From: CAVTWD01 sp963738325
Lineage (GTDB): Bacteria; Actinomycetota; Acidimicrobiia; Acidimicrobiales; Ilumatobacteraceae
Assembly: GCA_963738325.1 (NCBI GenBank)
Contig: CAVTWD010000008.1
Coordinates: forward strand, 248,001 to 312,000
Direction of reading: 5' to 3'
DNA: 64,000 nucleotides
A model generated the notes under the pieces. It saw only the letters and a list, made by a program, of their open reading frames with translations, made no database searches and was not told the origin of the DNA. Both the position numbers and the translations under genes were made by a program. Numbering within the stretch: position 1 is the first letter of the stretch; every line of letters starts with the position of its first letter. This document shows positions 63,013-64,000 of the stretch, piece after piece.

Positions 63013-63282
63013 GTGTCGAATGGGGTCGTGGTGCGAGACGCGGCCTTCCGGGGGTTCGAGCCAGGGCCCGACGACGACGTCCTCGATCGGAACTGGCGCT
63101 TCGCTCGCGGGGTCGCCGCCGCGTCGGCTGGTCTGAGCGCGGCCCTCGGGGGCGCCTTGCACGTCTTCGCCGGGGTCGGGGCCACGCCCCTGGTGGCCGG
63201 GGCCGCGGTCACCGCGATCGCCATCGGCAGCCGCCTACCGGCGGCCGCACCCCGCCGGCTGCGCCAGCATCTCAGCGTCTGA
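63013..63282 (+). CDS. Small membrane protein, DUF4395-like
   Basis: About 89 residues from a GTG at 63013 (GTG 63028 is also possible). FEPGPDDDVLDRNWRFARGV is followed by two hydrophobic helices (VAAASAGLSAALGGALHVFA and a second one to IAIGSRL) and a basic end. The D-x-N-x-R-F-x-R-G-V sequence before a helix pair resembles DUF4395. No catalytic residue is visible. Confidence 0.5.
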   Translation: MSNGVVVRDAAFRGFEPGPDDDVLDRNWRFARGVAAASAGLSAALGGALHVFAGVGATPLVAGAAVTAIAIGSRLPAAAPRRLRQHLSV

Positions 63283-63330
63283 CCCTCGGCTCCGTCGGTG
63301 GCATCGGCCCACCTGTGCGAGCATCCGGCC

Positions 63331-64000
63331 GTGAAGATCCGCATCGGCTACGGGTTCGGTACGCGCACCCCCTTGAACGACGGGCACTTCGCCGCGGCCG
63401 TCGACGCCTTGGAAGAGCTGCACTTCGACAGCCTCTGGCTGTCGGAGCGCCTCGGCGGCGAGGCCCCGGATCCAGTGGTGGGCATGGCCTTCGCCGCCGG
63501 AAGGACGCAACGGCTGAAGTTCGGCACGAGCGTGCTCGTGCTCCCCGGCCGCAACCCCGTGGTGCTGGCCAAGGAGCTGGCCACCCTCGACCGGCTCTCG
63601 AACGGCCGGCTGCTGCCGGCCTTCGGGCTCGGGGTGGCCGACCCCCACGAACAGCAGGCCTTCGGGGTCGAGCGCGGCGAGCGGGCGGCGTGGTTCGACG
63701 AGGCGCTCCCTTTGATCCGCCGCCTCTGGCTCGAGGACTCGGTCGACCACGACGGTCGCCGCTTCCATTTCGAGGGACTTCGGGTGTTGCCGAAACCTCG
63801 GCAGCAACCGCCCGACGTGTGGCTCGGTGGCATCGCCGCTTCGGAGCTGCGCCGGGTCGGGCGCCTGGGCGACGGCTGGCTGCCTTCCTTCGTGACCCCG
63901 TCGGATGTCCGGGAAGGGCGGGTCGTCATCGAGCGAGTGGCGGCCGAGCACGACCGCTCGATCGAGGAGGAGCACTTCGGCGCCCTCATCGCCTATGCCA
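63331..64000 (+). CDS. Luciferase-like (LLM) F420-dependent oxidoreductase, 3' end beyond the window
   Basis: GTG 63331 starts VKIRIGYGFGTRTPLNDGHF. TIM-barrel blocks are EELHFDSLWLSERLGGEAPD, FGTSVLVLPGRNPVVLAKEL, LDRLSNGRLLPAFGLGVADP and VWLGGIAASELRRVGRLGDG. These match the actinobacterial LLM class that uses F420 (or FMN). At least 223 residues are present; the C-terminus is cut by the window edge. Substrate unknown. Confidence 0.85.
   Translation, partial: MKIRIGYGFGTRTPLNDGHFAAAVDALEELHFDSLWLSERLGGEAPDPVVGMAFAAGRTQRLKFGTSVLVLPGRNPVVLAKELATLDRLSNGRLLPAFGLGVADPHEQQAFGVERGERAAWFDEALPLIRRLWLEDSVDHDGRRFHFEGLRVLPKPRQQPPDVWLGGIAASELRRVGRLGDGWLPSFVTPSDVREGRVVIERVAAEHDRSIEEEHFGALIAYA

Overview
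The window reads as high-GC actinobacterial DNA, most likely from the class Acidimicrobiia. The evidence is the strong G/C bias at third codon positions, a SUF (not ISC) iron-sulfur system with an Rrf2-type regulator, an F420-type luciferase-like monooxygenase, Eis-type and maleylpyruvate-isomerase-type proteins, WYL and DUF2752 families, and a promoter style dominated by TANNNT placed 6-9 nt before the start codon (leaderless mRNAs). No rRNA, tRNA, CRISPR array, insertion sequence or prophage was found, and no stretch longer than about 200 bases lacks a gene.

Layout. 1-11.2 kb: cell-envelope genes, namely three large polytopic GT-C-like membrane proteins, two family-2 glycosyltransferases with C-terminal membrane segments and a methyltransferase, interrupted by an acyl-CoA dehydrogenase and a VapBC toxin-antitoxin pair. 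11.3-15.4 kb: MBL hydrolase, Rrf2 regulator, a small unknown gene, sufC, sufS, sufU. 15.3-19.5 kb: class-I amidotransferase, membrane fragment, YbaK-type deacylase, anchored coiled-coil protein, pterin dehydratase, HtpX. 19.5-21.1 kb: purK and purE. 21.2-25.2 kb: second SUF locus read leftward (sufB, a Cys-rich unknown, sufD, Rieske ferredoxin, a second sufC). 25.3-28.2 kb: ferredoxin, DoxX/MauE-like protein, flavin reductase, MBL hydrolase and a truncated alpha/beta hydrolase. 28.3-30.3 kb: a thioredoxin-like fusion protein coupled to a UGSC-family selenoprotein with an in-frame UGA. 30.3-35.5 kb: three tandem secreted SGNH-type proteins carrying repeated PQRLLDTR domains. 35.5-44.5 kb: MutY, MaoC-type hydratase, flippase-like protein, LOG protein, a methylsuccinyl-CoA-dehydrogenase-like enzyme, a hotdog protein, Eis, HAD and a CitE/malyl-CoA-lyase-like enzyme, which together suggest parts of the ethylmalonyl-CoA pathway. 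44.5-64 kb: housekeeping and lipid genes (dienelactone hydrolase, two unrelated fumarases back to back, ABC-F, acyl- and propionyl-CoA synthetases, MscL, a flavin disulfide-reductase-like protein, SDR, LLM oxidoreductase).

Most striking points: (1) a selenoprotein gene at 29.7-30.3 kb with a UGA codon in a UGSC motif and a well-placed SECIS-like hairpin; (2) the same inverted repeat (ACTAY-N4-RTAGT) at the promoters of both SUF loci, which predicts one Rrf2 regulon; (3) many frameshifts in otherwise well conserved genes, densest at 12.8-32 kb, which look like sequencing indels rather than gene decay. Several coordinates are therefore gene envelopes spanning two or more reading frames; this is stated in each entry.
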